DNA from: Bacteroidota bacterium
GTDB taxonomy: Bacteria > Bacteroidota > Rhodothermia > Rhodothermales > UBA10348
Length of the DNA: 64,000 bases
Reading direction: 5' to 3'
NCBI GenBank assembly: GCA_029262855.1
Contig: JAJCYP010000030.1
Location: forward strand, 101,936 to 165,935
Part shown: positions 36,409 through 46,554 of the stretch, in pieces
Numbering within the stretch: position 1 is the stretch's first letter
Layout of the letters: every line of letters begins with the position of its first letter
The notes under the pieces: model-generated
The model's database searches: none
What the model was told of the DNA's origin: nothing
Seen by the model: the letters and a program-made list of their open reading frames with translations, nothing else
Made by a program: the position numbers and the translations under genes

Positions 36409-36759
36409 ATGATCAAAGAGTTCAAAGAGTTCGCCATGAAAGGCAACATGGTGGACATGGCCATCGGCATCATCATCGGTGCTGCCTTTGGCACCGTCGT
36501 CAAGTCTGTCGTGAGCGACATTCTGATGCCTGTTATCTCGGCGGTGACGGGCGCGCCGGATTTCTCCAACCTGTTCATGATTCTCCGCGCACCCGCCGAG
36601 ACAGGCGTGAACCTGGAATCCATTGAGGCGGTCCGCGAGGCGGGCGGTGTGCCCGGCATGGGCACACTCCTGGAGGTGCAAGTCCTCCCCAAAGCTGGCC
36701 ACACTCGGTGCTCCTATCCCGATCGGGGCTTCTCCCGATCTCCCAGATACACCGATTAG
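36409..36759 (+). pseudogene. mscL: Large-conductance mechanosensitive channel, truncated before the second helix
   Basis: The N-terminal ~88 residues are clear Msc[41 protein letters not shown], then the periplasmic loop to GMGTLL. Family members then have TM2 and a C-terminal helix (total 125-150 aa). Here the frame passes into unrelated sequence ([16 protein letters not shown] to a stop), so TM2 is missing. The channel forms a pentamer with two helices per subunit, so this product should not work. The break coincides with the left edge of the low-GC islet. No TM2 segment is found on the right side of the islet. Confidence 0.8.
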
Positions 36760-38109
36760 TGTGCTCGGAATTACGTGAGATAGGAACAGTTAGGGGCAAT
36801 TAAGAGAAAAAGAGGCATAGATAGCCTTAACTCCTTCAAATCCATGGATCCGATTCTAAATCCCTTCGCTCCGGGTGCTGGGTCTAGACCGCCTGCGCTA
36901 ACTGGCCGAGATGAACTCATCGAGAAAGCGCGAATTGCTTTGGCCCGCACAAAGCTGGGTCGACACGCCAGGAGTATGATGATGTTGGGGCTGAGAGGCG
37001 TCGGTAAAACAGTGCTGCTGATCAGAATAGAAGAGCTTGCTGAGGATCAGGGTTTTCTTACCTCGATAATTGAGGCCCCTGAGGAGCGAAGTCTTGCAGA
37101 GCTAATCGTGCCGAAATTGAGGACGCTGCTCTACAAGCTGAGCCGATATGAAAAGGCGAGGATACTGACAAATCGAGCCCTAGGCGCGCTCAGGAGCTTT
37201 GCGAGCGCCTTCAAGGTAACTTTGGGCGAGTTTGAGGTCGGAATTGACCCAGAACCAGGGTTAGCAGCATCAGGAGATCTCGAGAGTGACCTTACGGATT
37301 TGATGATAGCGGTGGCTGAGGCTGCAAAGGCTGCCGAAAAGCCAGTCGCAATACTGATTGACGAGGTACAGTACCTGCGTCAAGGGGATCTTGCCGCGCT
37401 CATCGTCTCTCTACACCGAATTGGCCAGAAGGGTTTACCCCTCATCTTGTTCGGAGCAGGCCTACCTCAGTTGGCCGCGATGTCCGGCGAGGTAAAAAGC
37501 TATGCTGAGCGACTGTTTGAGTATCCAGCAGTTGGGCCTTTGGACCAAGATTCAACTGTTGCGGCAGTTTATGAACCAGTGATTTCGGCCGGGGCGGAGA
37601 TTGACCAAGATGCTTGTCTATTGATCTATGAGCGGACTGAAGGGTATCCGTATTTTATCCAAGAGTGGGGAGCCAATTCATGGTTGATGACAGATGAATC
37701 GCCCATTCAATCGAAGGATGTTGAGAGGGCAACGGACACAACTTTGCAGGCACTCGACGATAGTTTCTTCAAGGTTCGATTCGATAGGCTTACTCCCAAA
37801 GAGCAGGAGTATCTCCGTGCCATGGCACATCTGGGACCCGGGCCTCATAGGTCGGGGGATGTGGCCGGTGCACTAGGAATGGCGGTTACGTCCGCCGGAC
37901 CGCTAAGAACGGGACTTATCAGAAAGGGGATGATTTGGAGCCCGGCCCACGGGGACACAGCGTTTACAGTCCCGATGTTCGATGATTATATGAAGAGAGC
38001 CATGCCGCAATGGGAGACCCACGCATGAGGTCGCGCACTATCAAGCGAGTTCAGGGGCGACAGAAACAGCTTGCTGACCTGAACCAGCTGCTTTCTGGCA
38101 GGGAGGTGC
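36672..38109. mobile_element. Lower-GC ATPase islet inserted in mscL, flanked by an 8-bp direct repeat
   Basis: GGAGGTGC occurs at 36672-36679 and 38102-38109. The left copy marks the point where mscL homology ends. Base composition inside is visibly lower in GC than on either side. The content is a P-loop ATPase gene, a short overlapping ORF and a 7-bp inverted repeat (GATCGGG 36721-36727 with CCCGATC 36734-36740). There is no transposase or integrase. The boundaries are inferred; the 8-bp repeat could be chance. Confidence 0.5.
36844..38028 (+). CDS. AAA/STAND-like P-loop ATPase of the islet
   Basis: The protein is 394 aa. The N-terminal part has GRDELIEKA (the box-II-like start of archaeal-type ATPases). 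The Walker A motif is GLRGVGKT (about 50-57), and the Walker B is VAILIDEVQYL (about 172-182), followed by a sensor-like LILFGAGLPQL. The C-terminal ~100 residues look like a winged-helix domain (RLTPKEQEYLRAMAHLG, then RSGDVAGALGM). The order fits Orc1/Cdc6-like and archaeal ATPase (PF01637-type) families. Lower GC than its neighbours suggests horizontal transfer. The role is not known; such ATPases occur in mobile and defence settings. It overlaps a short basic ORF. Confidence 0.75.
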   Translation: MDPILNPFAPGAGSRPPALTGRDELIEKARIALARTKLGRHARSMMMLGLRGVGKTVLLIRIEELAEDQGFLTSIIEAPEERSLAELIVPKLRTLLYKLSRYEKARILTNRALGALRSFASAFKVTLGEFEVGIDPEPGLAASGDLESDLTDLMIAVAEAAKAAEKPVAILIDEVQYLRQGDLAALIVSLHRIGQKGLPLILFGAGLPQLAAMSGEVKSYAERLFEYPAVGPLDQDSTVAAVYEPVISAGAEIDQDACLLIYERTEGYPYFIQEWGANSWLMTDESPIQSKDVERATDTTLQALDDSFFKVRFDRLTPKEQEYLRAMAHLGPGPHRSGDVAGALGMAVTSAGPLRTGLIRKGMIWSPAHGDTAFTVPMFDDYMKRAMPQWETHA

Positions 38110-38141
38110 CTGCTCGCCGCAAAACCGCTGACCACCATTGA
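38025..38141 (+). CDS. Short basic ORF overlapping the islet ATPase (38 aa)
   Basis: ATG overlaps the ATPase stop (ATGA), and its own stop overlaps the TTG of the next gene. The product MRSRTIKRVQGRQKQLADLN and onward is strongly basic and helical. The right 8-bp repeat falls near its C-terminus, so the last ~12 codons may be host sequence. The overlap with the ATPase suggests coupled translation; it may be a partner, or a remnant. Confidence 0.45.
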   Translation: MRSRTIKRVQGRQKQLADLNQLLSGREVPARRKTADHH

Positions 38142-38902
38142 CCCTGTTTCATCGGGAATACGGAAGCGGCCACCCACTGACCATCCTTCATGGCCTGCTG
38201 GGTTCGGGGGGCAACTGGCATACCCTTTCCCGAAACGTGTTCTCGGGGACCCGTCGGGTGGTGGTCCCTGACCAAAGGAATCATGGGAAGTCTCCTCACG
38301 ATTCGGAATTCGACTTTCCCGTCTTGGCTGAGGACATCATCGACCTCTGGGACACGCTCGGCCTGGGGGAGTCCGACGTTATGGGGCACTCGATGGGTGG
38401 GAAGGTCGCCATGCAACTCGCGCTGACCAACCCCGAGCGGGTGTCACGGCTGGTTGTGGTGGACATGGCGCCCCGTAGCTATCAGCCTCCCGAAAAGCCG
38501 CTGTTTCAGATTCTGGAGGACGCCGACCCAGCCGCGAAGAAATCCCGCTCTGAGGTCGACGACTTCCTCGCCGAGCGCATTCCGGACAGCGGCGTCCGTC
38601 AGTTCCTGCTGAAAAACCTGATCCGCGGTCGCGACGGGTTCCGTTGGCAGATGAACCTCGCTGCGATCGCGTCCAACTCTGATCGGATTCTGGAGGAGAT
38701 CAACGAGTTCGCCACGTACGAAGGTCCTACGCTGTTCATTCGAGGCGAACAGTCCGACTACATCCTGGATGACGACCAGGACCTGATTCGCGCCTACTTC
38801 CCCCGGGCCTCGTTGGTCACCATTCCCAAGGCGGGGCACTGGGTTCACGCCGAGGCGCCGGGGCCGTTCGCCGAGGCGGTGATGGAATTTCTGGCGGGAT
38901 AG
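38138..38902 (+). CDS. Alpha/beta hydrolase (YbfF-like esterase)
   Basis: The protein is 254 aa from TTG 38138. LTILHGLLGSGGNWHTLSR gives the oxyanion region, DQRNHGKSPH the typical YbfF/EPHX strand, GHSMGGKVAMQLAL the nucleophile elbow, and PKAGHWVHAEAPG the catalytic His. The islet's right edge is only about 30 nt upstream, so its original promoter and start region may have been replaced. It may now depend on transcription from mscL or the islet. Confidence 0.85.
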   Translation: MTLFHREYGSGHPLTILHGLLGSGGNWHTLSRNVFSGTRRVVVPDQRNHGKSPHDSEFDFPVLAEDIIDLWDTLGLGESDVMGHSMGGKVAMQLALTNPERVSRLVVVDMAPRSYQPPEKPLFQILEDADPAAKKSRSEVDDFLAERIPDSGVRQFLLKNLIRGRDGFRWQMNLAAIASNSDRILEEINEFATYEGPTLFIRGEQSDYILDDDQDLIRAYFPRASLVTIPKAGHWVHAEAPGPFAEAVMEFLAG

Positions 38903-38976
38903 CGCGCGAACCCCCCCGATGCATGTGACGTTGCACCGGGTTCCCACTGAGTTCCCGCATTTATTTCCCAGGCATC

Positions 38977-41900
38977 GTGGCTGACAAGCAACTCGAGAAC
39001 GCACTCAGATCCCGCATTCTGGTCATGGATGGTGCGATGGGCACGATGATCCAGCGGTACCAACTGGACGAAGAGGCCTTCCGAGGAACCCTCTTTGACG
39101 GGCACGCGAAGCCGCTCCGCGGGAACAACGATCTGCTGAGTCTGACCCAGCCGGAGATCATCCGCGAGATCCACGAGGAATACCTGGCGGCCGGCGCGGA
39201 CATCCTCGAGACGAACACCTTCAGCTCGACGTCCATCGCCCAGGGCGACTATGCGGCTGAGGCCCATGTCCATGACATGAACGTCGCCTCGGCTCGCATT
39301 GCCAAGGAGGCCGCGCAGGCCTTTACCCTCAAGACGCCGGACAGGCCCCGCTTCGTGGCCGGAGCGCTGGGTCCGACAAACATCAGCCTGAGTCTTTCGC
39401 CGGACGTCAACGATCCGGGCTTCCGGGCATCGACGTTCGAGAAGATGGCTGCGGCCTACGGCGAGCAGGTCCGCGGCTTGATGGAAGGAGGAGTCGACAT
39501 CCTCCTCGTGGAGACCATTTTCGACACGCTCAACGCGAAGGCTGCCATCTTTGCGATCTCCGAGATCTTCGAACGCACCGGGAAGCGCCTGCCGGTCATG
39601 CTCTCGGGTACCATCGTCGATCTGAGTGGCCGCACCCTTTCGGGGCAATCCACCGAGGCCTTCTGGCATTCCATCAAGCACGCTCCCGAACTCCTGTCCG
39701 TCGGTCTGAACTGTGCCCTCGGAGCCGCGCAGATGCGGCCTTTCATAGAGGCGCTCTCAGGCGTTGCGACGGTCCGCACGAGTCTCTACCCCAACGCCGG
39801 GCTGCCCAACGAAATGGGTGGATATGACGAGTCGCCCGAGCAGATGGCCACTCAGATCGAGGAGTATGCCCGGGACGGCTTCCTCAATATCGCCGGAGGC
39901 TGCTGTGGTACGACGCCCGAACATATCTCGGCATTCGCCGAGACGGCCGCGCGATTTCAGCCGCGCAAGCCCAGAAAGCCGGACGGCCTGCTCCACCTGT
40001 CCGGACTCGAGCCCTTCACGTTCCGCAGCGACCTGAACTTCGTCAATGTGGGAGAGCGGACGAACGTGACTGGCTCCAAGAAATTTGCCCGACTCATCCT
40101 GCAGGAAGAGTATGAGGAAGCACTGACCGTGGCCCAGCACCAGGTTGAGGCAGGGGCCCAGGTCATCGACGTGAACATGGACGAGGGCATGCTCGATTCC
40201 GAGTCTGCCATGACCCGCTTCCTCAACCTTATTGCCGCTGAACCGGAGATCGCACGGGTGCCGGTGATGGTGGATTCCTCCAAGTGGACGGTCATCGAAG
40301 CCGGCCTTCGCTGTCTTCAGGGAAAGAGCGTCGTCAATTCGATCAGCATGAAGGAGGGCGAGGACGCCTTCCGAGAGCAGGCCCGGGTGGCCCAGCGCTA
40401 CGGCGCGGCCGTCATAGTCATGGCGTTTGACGAAAAGGGACAGGCGGAGACCTATGAGCAGCGGATCCAGATCTGCCAGCGCGCCTACGACATCCTGACC
40501 GAAGAACTCGGATTTCCGCCCGAGGACATCATTTTCGATCCGAACATCTTTGCCATCGCGACAGGCATAGACGCCCACAATCGCTACGCCATCGACTTCA
40601 TCGAGGCGACCAGGTGGATCAAGCGAAACCTGCCCGGTGCGCATGTCTCCGGCGGCGTATCGAACATTTCATTCTCGTTTCGGGGCAACAACACGGTCCG
40701 CGAGGCCATGCACACGGCCTTCCTGTTCCACGCCATCGCGGCAGGGATGGACATGGGGATCGTCAATGCCGGGCAGATCGAGGTCTACGACGAAATCGAT
40801 CCGGACCTTTTGGTGTGCATCGAGGACGTCCTGTTCGATCGACGGCCCGATGCCACAGAGCGACTGGTGGACATTGCCGAGCGGTTCTCCGGACCGGGCG
40901 CGGTCAAGGAAAAGAAGACCGCCGAATGGCGCAATGCGCCGGTTGAGGAGCGGCTGAAGCACGCGCTCGTCAAGGGAATCCTGGATCACATCGAGGAGGA
41001 CACCGAGGAGGTGCGCCTGAAATCTGACCGGGCGCTGGACGTCATCGAGGGCCCGCTGATGGACGGGATGAACGTGGTCGGAGACCTGTTCGGCGCCGGC
41101 AAGATGTTTCTGCCACAGGTGGTCAAGAGCGCGCGGGTGATGAAGAAATCCGTCGCCTACCTGATTCCATTCATCGAGGAGCAGAAGAAGACCTCCGGCG
41201 ACACCGACGACCGCGCCACGATCCTCCTGGCCACGGTCAAGGGTGACGTGCACGATATCGGCAAGAACATTGTCGGCGTGGTGCTGGCGTGTAACAACTA
41301 CCGCATCGTTGACCTCGGGGTCATGGTGCCTGCCGAGCGGATTCTGTCCGAGGCCGTCAAGGTGGGGGCCGATATCATCGGGCTATCGGGTCTCATCACC
41401 CCGAGCCTGGACGAGATGGTCCATGTAGCCGCGGAAATGCAGCGTCGCGGGATGAAGCATCCGCTCCTGATTGGGGGGGCAACCACGTCCCGTGTGCACA
41501 CGGCCGTCAAGGTGGATCCCGCCTACTCGAACCCGGTCATCCACGTGCTGGATGCCTCGCGAAGTGTCGGCGTGGTCAACAAAATGATGACCGATCCGGA
41601 CGAATACCTGAGCGACCTCAAGACGGAGTATGACCGGGTCCGCGACAGCTACGGGAAGCGGGCAAGGAAGGTGGACCTGCTGCCGCTATCGTCGGCGCGG
41701 CGGAATCGACTGGACGGCTCGGGATACGTGCCGGTGGAGCCCGCCACGCTGGGTGTCCACCCGGTTGAAGTAACCGTTCAAGACCTCCGGCCCCTCATCG
41801 ATTGGGGGCCTTTCTTCCAGTCCTGGGAGATGCGCGGGAAGTACCCAGCCATCCTCAATGACCCCGAGCGTGGCGCCGAGGCCCGGTCGCTGATGGCCGA

Positions 41901-42654
41901 CGCTCAGGCCATGCTGGATCGATTCGAATCAGAGGACCTGATCAAGCCCAGAGCCGTGTTCGGGATCTGGGAGGCCCGGGCTGACGGCGATGACGTGGTG
42001 CTCATTGAAGGTGGTCAGGAGAAGGCGAGGCTGCACACGCTCCGTCAGCAGACCCGGAAAACCCCCGGCAAGCCCAATCGCGCCCTGGCAGACTTTGTCC
42101 AGCCCGATCGGGACTGGGTGGGCGCTTTTGCCGTCACGGCCGGGCATGGCCTAAAGCCGTTGGTCGATGCCTTCGAGGCCGATCAGGACGACTACCAGAG
42201 CATTCTGGCCAAGTCGGTTGCCGATCGGCTCGCCGAGGCCTGTGCGGAGTGGCTGCACGGCCGGGTGCGAAAGGAGTTTTGGGGTTTCGCGCCCGAGGAA
42301 AATCTCACCAGCGACGACCTGATCGCCGAGCGGTTTCAGGGCATTCGCCCGGCGCCGGGCTACCCGGCGCAGCCGGATCATACCGAGAAGTGGACCCTGT
42401 GGGAGCTTCTGGATGCCGAGCACAACACCGGCATCTCACTGACCGAGTCCCTGGCCATGTACCCCGCGTCGTCGGTCTGCGGTCTGTACTTCGCCCATCC
42501 CGACTCGGACTACTTCAATCTCGGCGTGCTTGGGCGGGATCAGGTGGAGGACTATGCAAAGCGAAAGGGGATGCCCCTTCAGGAAATGGAGCGTTGGCTG
42601 GGTCCGGTTCTGGCCTACGACCCGAGGAAGACACCGGTCGTGAAAGCCGTGTGA
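38977..42654 (+). CDS. metH: Cobalamin-dependent methionine synthase
   Basis: The protein is 1225 aa from GTG 38977, full length. The homocysteine domain has [10 protein letters not shown] and zinc ligands in LNCALGA and [10 protein letters not shown]. The folate (pterin-binding) domain starts near [12 protein letters not shown]. The cobalamin module follows, with the cap helix region and [17 protein letters not shown] (His ligand to cobalt). The C-terminal AdoMet activation domain has [20 protein letters not shown]. It moves methyl from 5-methyl-THF to homocysteine through methylcobalamin. No cobalamin riboswitch fits in the 74-nt upstream gap. Confidence 0.97.
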   Translation: MADKQLENALRSRILVMDGAMGTMIQRYQLDEEAFRGTLFDGHAKPLRGNNDLLSLTQPEIIREIHEEYLAAGADILETNTFSSTSIAQGDYAAEAHVHDMNVASARIAKEAAQAFTLKTPDRPRFVAGALGPTNISLSLSPDVNDPGFRASTFEKMAAAYGEQVRGLMEGGVDILLVETIFDTLNAKAAIFAISEIFERTGKRLPVMLSGTIVDLSGRTLSGQSTEAFWHSIKHAPELLSVGLNCALGAAQMRPFIEALSGVATVRTSLYPNAGLPNEMGGYDESPEQMATQIEEYARDGFLNIAGGCCGTTPEHISAFAETAARFQPRKPRKPDGLLHLSGLEPFTFRSDLNFVNVGERTNVTGSKKFARLILQEEYEEALTVAQHQVEAGAQVIDVNMDEGMLDSESAMTRFLNLIAAEPEIARVPVMVDSSKWTVIEAGLRCLQGKSVVNSISMKEGEDAFREQARVAQRYGAAVIVMAFDEKGQAETYEQRIQICQRAYDILTEELGFPPEDIIFDPNIFAIATGIDAHNRYAIDFIEATRWIKRNLPGAHVSGGVSNISFSFRGNNTVREAMHTAFLFHAIAAGMDMGIVNAGQIEVYDEIDPDLLVCIEDVLFDRRPDATERLVDIAERFSGPGAVKEKKTAEWRNAPVEERLKHALVKGILDHIEEDTEEVRLKSDRALDVIEGPLMDGMNVVGDLFGAGKMFLPQVVKSARVMKKSVAYLIPFIEEQKKTSGDTDDRATILLATVKGDVHDIGKNIVGVVLACNNYRIVDLGVMVPAERILSEAVKVGADIIGLSGLITPSLDEMVHVAAEMQRRGMKHPLLIGGATTSRVHTAVKVDPAYSNPVIHVLDASRSVGVVNKMMTDPDEYLSDLKTEYDRVRDSYGKRARKVDLLPLSSARRNRLDGSGYVPVEPATLGVHPVEVTVQDLRPLIDWGPFFQSWEMRGKYPAILNDPERGAEARSLMADAQAMLDRFESEDLIKPRAVFGIWEARADGDDVVLIEGGQEKARLHTLRQQTRKTPGKPNRALADFVQPDRDWVGAFAVTAGHGLKPLVDAFEADQDDYQSILAKSVADRLAEACAEWLHGRVRKEFWGFAPEENLTSDDLIAERFQGIRPAPGYPAQPDHTEKWTLWELLDAEHNTGISLTESLAMYPASSVCGLYFAHPDSDYFNLGVLGRDQVEDYAKRKGMPLQEMERWLGPVLAYDPRKTPVVKAV

Positions 42655-42711
42655 TCGCACTGGTGATTCCGCCGCCCTATCTTTCGACGATACCCGAACC
42701 ACAGACCACCT

Positions 42712-43284
42712 ATGAACGGACTTCACTCTTCCCGTACCGCCGCGATAGACGTCCTCCGGGCGACCGACACCACCACCGCCATTCAGGTCCTCAGCATCGT
42801 CGGGTTTGCCGTGCTGACGGCGCTCGGCGCACAGGTCCGCATTTATGTCTGGGAGGTACCATTCACCCTGCAGACGCTGGGCGTCTACGGAAGCGGCCTG
42901 TATCTCGGCTGGCGCAATGGTCTGATGGCGCAGGGTCTGTACCTGGTGATGGGTTTGTTTCTGCCGGTCTTCGCAGGTGACGGCTACGGACCCGCGTACC
43001 TCTTCGGAGCGGTATCGGCCGGTTACCTGCTTGGTTACCCGTTGGCCGCTGTCGTGGTTGGTATCCTCTCCCGGAAATGGAATTCCCTGGGTGGCAGCGC
43101 GCTCTCGATGATTGGAGGCTCGCTGATCCTGTTCACGCTGGGGGTATCCTGGTTGCACTTTGCCGCCGGACACGCCACCTGGTTCGAGTCCATCGACAAG
43201 GGATGGCTTCGTTTCATTCCCGTAGATCTCGCCAAGATCCTTCTGGTGAGCGTGGTCTATTCAGGAACCCGGCGCCTGAGGTAA
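42712..43284 (+). CDS. bioY: Biotin transporter S component
   Basis: The protein is 190 aa with about six membrane helices. The BioY signatures are ALGAQVRIYVWEVPFTLQTL, GLYLVMGLFLPVFAGD and, later, FIPVDLAKILL (with the conserved PxDxxK near the C-terminus). It binds biotin in the inner membrane and may work alone or with an ECF energising module encoded elsewhere. Confidence 0.93.
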   Translation: MNGLHSSRTAAIDVLRATDTTTAIQVLSIVGFAVLTALGAQVRIYVWEVPFTLQTLGVYGSGLYLGWRNGLMAQGLYLVMGLFLPVFAGDGYGPAYLFGAVSAGYLLGYPLAAVVVGILSRKWNSLGGSALSMIGGSLILFTLGVSWLHFAAGHATWFESIDKGWLRFIPVDLAKILLVSVVYSGTRRLR

Positions 43285-43413
43285 GACTCCAGGCGGTGTC
43301 TCCATTCGTGGACGGTATTCCCGGCGCGTTGGATGTAGACCGCCCCAGGTGGCCCGATTTCGGTGGTCCGGCTACGGAAACGCGTAGGGCACGGAGTTAG
43401 TAGGGTTCGTGGT

Positions 43414-44586
43414 ATGCGAACTACACTGCTCATAGCCGCTTTGCTCGCCGTAGGCGTTGCCCAGGCCCAACTTCCGGGCTGGTCGGGGCCCTACGGCTCG
43501 ATCCTGGACGACCACGAAACGGCCGAACAGGGCGGTCGGGCGCTTCACCACCTCTATGACATGCGCCCCGAGGCGGCCGAGGCGGCCATCGACTCGCTGA
43601 AGGCCGCACACCCGGGACATCCGATCGGGTACTTCCTGGACGGATTGGTGGTCTGGTGGGACATCCTCCCTGTGCTGTCGATCGGTGAGACCCGCCTGGA
43701 CGAAGCGTTCTTCGATGCCATGGACCGAACCGTCAAGGCGGCCGACCGACTGAAGAAAGAGAAGCAGTATCCGCTGGACGCGGTGTTCTTCAAGGCTGCC
43801 GCGATGGGCTTTCGCGGGCGTCACCTTTCGAACAGGCAGAAGTGGCTCGCGGCCGCGAGGGACGGCAAGGCCTCGCTGGAACTGGTTTTCGATCTGGCGG
43901 AGCGCGATCCCGAGAACCCGGACTTCCTGTTTGGTCTGGGCGTCTACAACTTCTTCGCGAGCGCGATTCCCAAAGAGTATCCGATTGTCAAGCCGTTCAT
44001 GTACTTCTTCCCGGACGCCGATCCGGAAGAAGGAATTGCCACACTGCACAAGGTCGCACAGGAAGCGACTTTCGTCGGGACCGAAGCCGCGTACTTCCTG
44101 CTTCAGATTTACATGGCGTTCGAGCCGGACTTCGACAAGGCCTCCGAGATGGTGGAGTTGCTTCGAGAGCGGCACCCGTCCAACGCTTTCTTCCACATCC
44201 TCGAGGGGCGTGTCCAGTCGCGATGGGGCCGGTATTTCAGTGCAGCCGAGGTATTCGAGGAGGTCATCGCCCGTCATGACACGGGAGAGCCGGGATATAC
44301 GAATGGCCTGACACAGGGTGCCTGGTATCACCTGGGACGGAGCCATATGTCGGCCGGCCACCTGGACGAGGCTCTGCTGGCCTTCGCGGCCCTGGATGAG
44401 CTGGCCTCAAACGATGAGCGGTCCGTGTACCGCGCCCTGGGCCGCCTCCGTGCCGGCATGGCCTGGGACCGGACGGGCCACCGGCACGAAGCCATCATCG
44501 CTTACCGCGCCGTCCTGTCACTTCCCGATGTTGCGGACTCCCACGATCAGGCCAAGCGCTACCTTAAGACGCCCTTCGGCACCTGA
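43414..44586 (+). CDS. Exported TPR-type protein
   Basis: The protein is 390 aa from ATG 43414. The signal peptide is MRTTLLIAALLAVGVAQAQ. The rest is helical, with tetratricopeptide-like units (for example AWYHLGRSHMSAGHLDEALL and YRALGRLRAGMAWDRTGHRH). It probably acts in the periplasm as a scaffold. It sits upstream of a VWA protein; exported TPR and VWA proteins often occur together, but the partner is not shown. The 129 nt before it hold no other feature. Confidence 0.7.
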   Translation: MRTTLLIAALLAVGVAQAQLPGWSGPYGSILDDHETAEQGGRALHHLYDMRPEAAEAAIDSLKAAHPGHPIGYFLDGLVVWWDILPVLSIGETRLDEAFFDAMDRTVKAADRLKKEKQYPLDAVFFKAAAMGFRGRHLSNRQKWLAAARDGKASLELVFDLAERDPENPDFLFGLGVYNFFASAIPKEYPIVKPFMYFFPDADPEEGIATLHKVAQEATFVGTEAAYFLLQIYMAFEPDFDKASEMVELLRERHPSNAFFHILEGRVQSRWGRYFSAAEVFEEVIARHDTGEPGYTNGLTQGAWYHLGRSHMSAGHLDEALLAFAALDELASNDERSVYRALGRLRAGMAWDRTGHRHEAIIAYRAVLSLPDVADSHDQAKRYLKTPFGT

Positions 44587-44638
44587 GTGGCCCAGCCCAC
44601 CTCAGCCCTCCTCCTCACGCCTCGTTCGCCCTAACTCC

Positions 44639-45742
44639 ATGCCCTTTCCTTTCCGGTACACCAGGTTCGAGCCGTCCAAACACGGCGAGGAGCGGTCGGG
44701 CTTTGAGCAGTTGTTCGACATTTTCGAACAACTACTCGGGTACACGGCGGGCGATGCCGGCGAGGCACTGGCCTGGCTGACCGAACTGGACAAGAAGTAC
44801 GATCTCATCGAGGGCGATGAGGGGATCGGCGACTTCATTGAGGAGCTCCGGAAGCGGGGTTTTCTGGAGGACGACGAGCAGGGCACCGTTCGCATCACGG
44901 CCCGGACCGAACGATCGCTTCGGCGACGGTCCATGGAGGAGGTCTTCAGCAGGCTTCGCAAGGGCCCCGGAGGGCAACACAAGACGCCGTTTGCAGGCAA
45001 AGGGGGCGAGCAGCTGCCCGAGTCGCGCCCTTGGAGTTTTGGTGACGACATTCGCCATCTGGACGTCACGGCATCGTTCTCGAATGCGTATCGCCGAGGG
45101 GGAATCGACCAGTTTTCTCTTCACGAGGATGACCTCGAGATCTACCAGACCGACCACGAGACCAGCGTCGCGACGGTCCTGATGATCGACCTGTCGCACT
45201 CGATGGTGCTCTACGGCGAAGACCGGATTACGCCGGCCCGGAAAACCGCCCTGGCGTTGGCGGAGCTGATCAAGACCCGCTACCCGAAAGACTCCCTGGA
45301 TATCGTGGCGTTCGGCAATGATGCCTGGGAGGTCTTGATCAAGGACCTACCCTATCTCAACGTCGGCCCTTACTACACCAACACCCGGGCCGGCCTGCAG
45401 CGTGCCCGAGACATCCTCCGCCGCCGAAAGAATCACAACAAGCAGATCTTGATGATCACCGACGGCAAGCCGTCGTGTCACATCGAGTTCGGCAAGATGT
45501 ATCGGAACGCGTTCGGACTCGACCGGAAGATTGTCAATAAGGTGTTGGACGAGGCCGTGATGTGCAGACGGGAAGGGGTGACGATAACCACGTTCATGAT
45601 CGCGCAGGATCCGTATCTGCAACGGTTTGTCCGGGCACTCACCGAGTCCAACAGGGGAAGGGCGTACTTCGCCAGTCCGGATGACCTCGGCGGTTACCTG
45701 TTCGAGGACTACGTGCGACACCGGACCAAGCGGGTCCGCTGA
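44639..45742 (+). CDS. von Willebrand factor A domain protein
   Basis: The protein is 367 aa from ATG 44639; the frame upstream is antisense-like noise inside the TPR gene. A helical N-terminal region (1-150) contains LTELDKKYDLIEGDEG. The VWA domain has an intact MIDAS: DLSHSM (DxSxS, near residue 182), a Thr in YYTNTRAG and an Asp in MITDGKPSCHIE. It resembles CoxE-like/VWA proteins that assist MoxR ATPases, but no MoxR is adjacent. It overlaps the ksgA start (TGATG). Confidence 0.82.
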   Translation: MPFPFRYTRFEPSKHGEERSGFEQLFDIFEQLLGYTAGDAGEALAWLTELDKKYDLIEGDEGIGDFIEELRKRGFLEDDEQGTVRITARTERSLRRRSMEEVFSRLRKGPGGQHKTPFAGKGGEQLPESRPWSFGDDIRHLDVTASFSNAYRRGGIDQFSLHEDDLEIYQTDHETSVATVLMIDLSHSMVLYGEDRITPARKTALALAELIKTRYPKDSLDIVAFGNDAWEVLIKDLPYLNVGPYYTNTRAGLQRARDILRRRKNHNKQILMITDGKPSCHIEFGKMYRNAFGLDRKIVNKVLDEAVMCRREGVTITTFMIAQDPYLQRFVRALTESNRGRAYFASPDDLGGYLFEDYVRHRTKRVR

Positions 45743-46509
45743 TGCTGCAACCGCGGAAGCGCCTCGGTCAGAACTTCCTGCGCGACCCCAACGTGATCCG
45801 GAAGATTGTCGGATCCTTGTCGGGCGAAGGACCCATCGTCGAAATCGGACCGGGGACCGGTGCGCTTACCGGCCTGCTCATGGAACAGGATCCGGCCCTG
45901 ACGGCCTTCGAAGTCGACGACCGCGCCGTCGCGCTGCTACGGGAATCCCATCCCTCTCTGGATGTGCGCCATCAAGATGTACTGGAAGTCGATTGGCCGG
46001 CCATCGCCGCCGAACGGGGTGGCCCGCTTCGCGTGATCGGAAACCTGCCCTATTACATCACGACTCCGATTCTCTTTTCTCTGCTCGACGCACCGAGAGG
46101 CACGATCTCCCAATTCGTGGTGATGATGCAGAAAGAAGTGGCACAGCGGATCGTGGCCGTACCCCGGACCAAGTCCTACGGCATCTTGAGCGTGATCCTG
46201 CAGAAGCTCTCGCGTCCCGAGTTGCTCTTCGATGTATCCCCGAACGTGTTCTATCCCCGCCCCGATGTCACAAGTTCGGTGGTCCGGTTCGACCTCAATG
46301 TGCCCGAACTGCCGGTGGCCGACCGCCATTTCAGGAACGTCGTGCGGATGGCGTTCAACCAACGCAGAAAGACCCTGCGAAACAGCTTGTCCGGGATCGG
46401 AGCCCCGGTGCCGGAGGCCTATTCCGGGCTGCGTGCCGAGGCCCTCACTCCGGACGATTTTGTTGCGCTGGCGGGCTATCTTGCGCCCGCGGGCACGCGT
46501 TCTGCGTGA
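45742..46509 (+). CDS. rsmA: 16S rRNA dimethyladenosine transferase
   Basis: The protein is 255 aa. It starts MLQPRKRLGQNFLRDPNVIR, the KsgA signature. The SAM site is IVEIGPGTGALTGLL, the catalytic region is GNLPYYITTPILF, and the C-terminal motif is FYPRPDVTSSVVRF. It dimethylates two adjacent adenines near the 3' end of 16S rRNA. The gene is also called ksgA. Confidence 0.96.
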   Translation: MLQPRKRLGQNFLRDPNVIRKIVGSLSGEGPIVEIGPGTGALTGLLMEQDPALTAFEVDDRAVALLRESHPSLDVRHQDVLEVDWPAIAAERGGPLRVIGNLPYYITTPILFSLLDAPRGTISQFVVMMQKEVAQRIVAVPRTKSYGILSVILQKLSRPELLFDVSPNVFYPRPDVTSSVVRFDLNVPELPVADRHFRNVVRMAFNQRRKTLRNSLSGIGAPVPEAYSGLRAEALTPDDFVALAGYLAPAGTRSA

Positions 46510-46554
46510 CTCCGCTCCGGAAGCAGGCCTTCCATCCTTGAACCTCATCCGGTA

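Noticed and set aside
38903..38976. Cobalamin or SAM riboswitch before metH
   Set aside because: The gap is only 74 nt and lacks a B12 box or SAM-motif core.
42686..42693. GACGATAC upstream of bioY as another sigma-28 -10 box
   Set aside because: There is no TAAA-like -35 at the 11-nt spacing.
43285..43413. Possible RNA gene between bioY and the TPR gene
   Set aside because: Only a 5-bp hairpin is visible and no tRNA or known small-RNA pattern fits.
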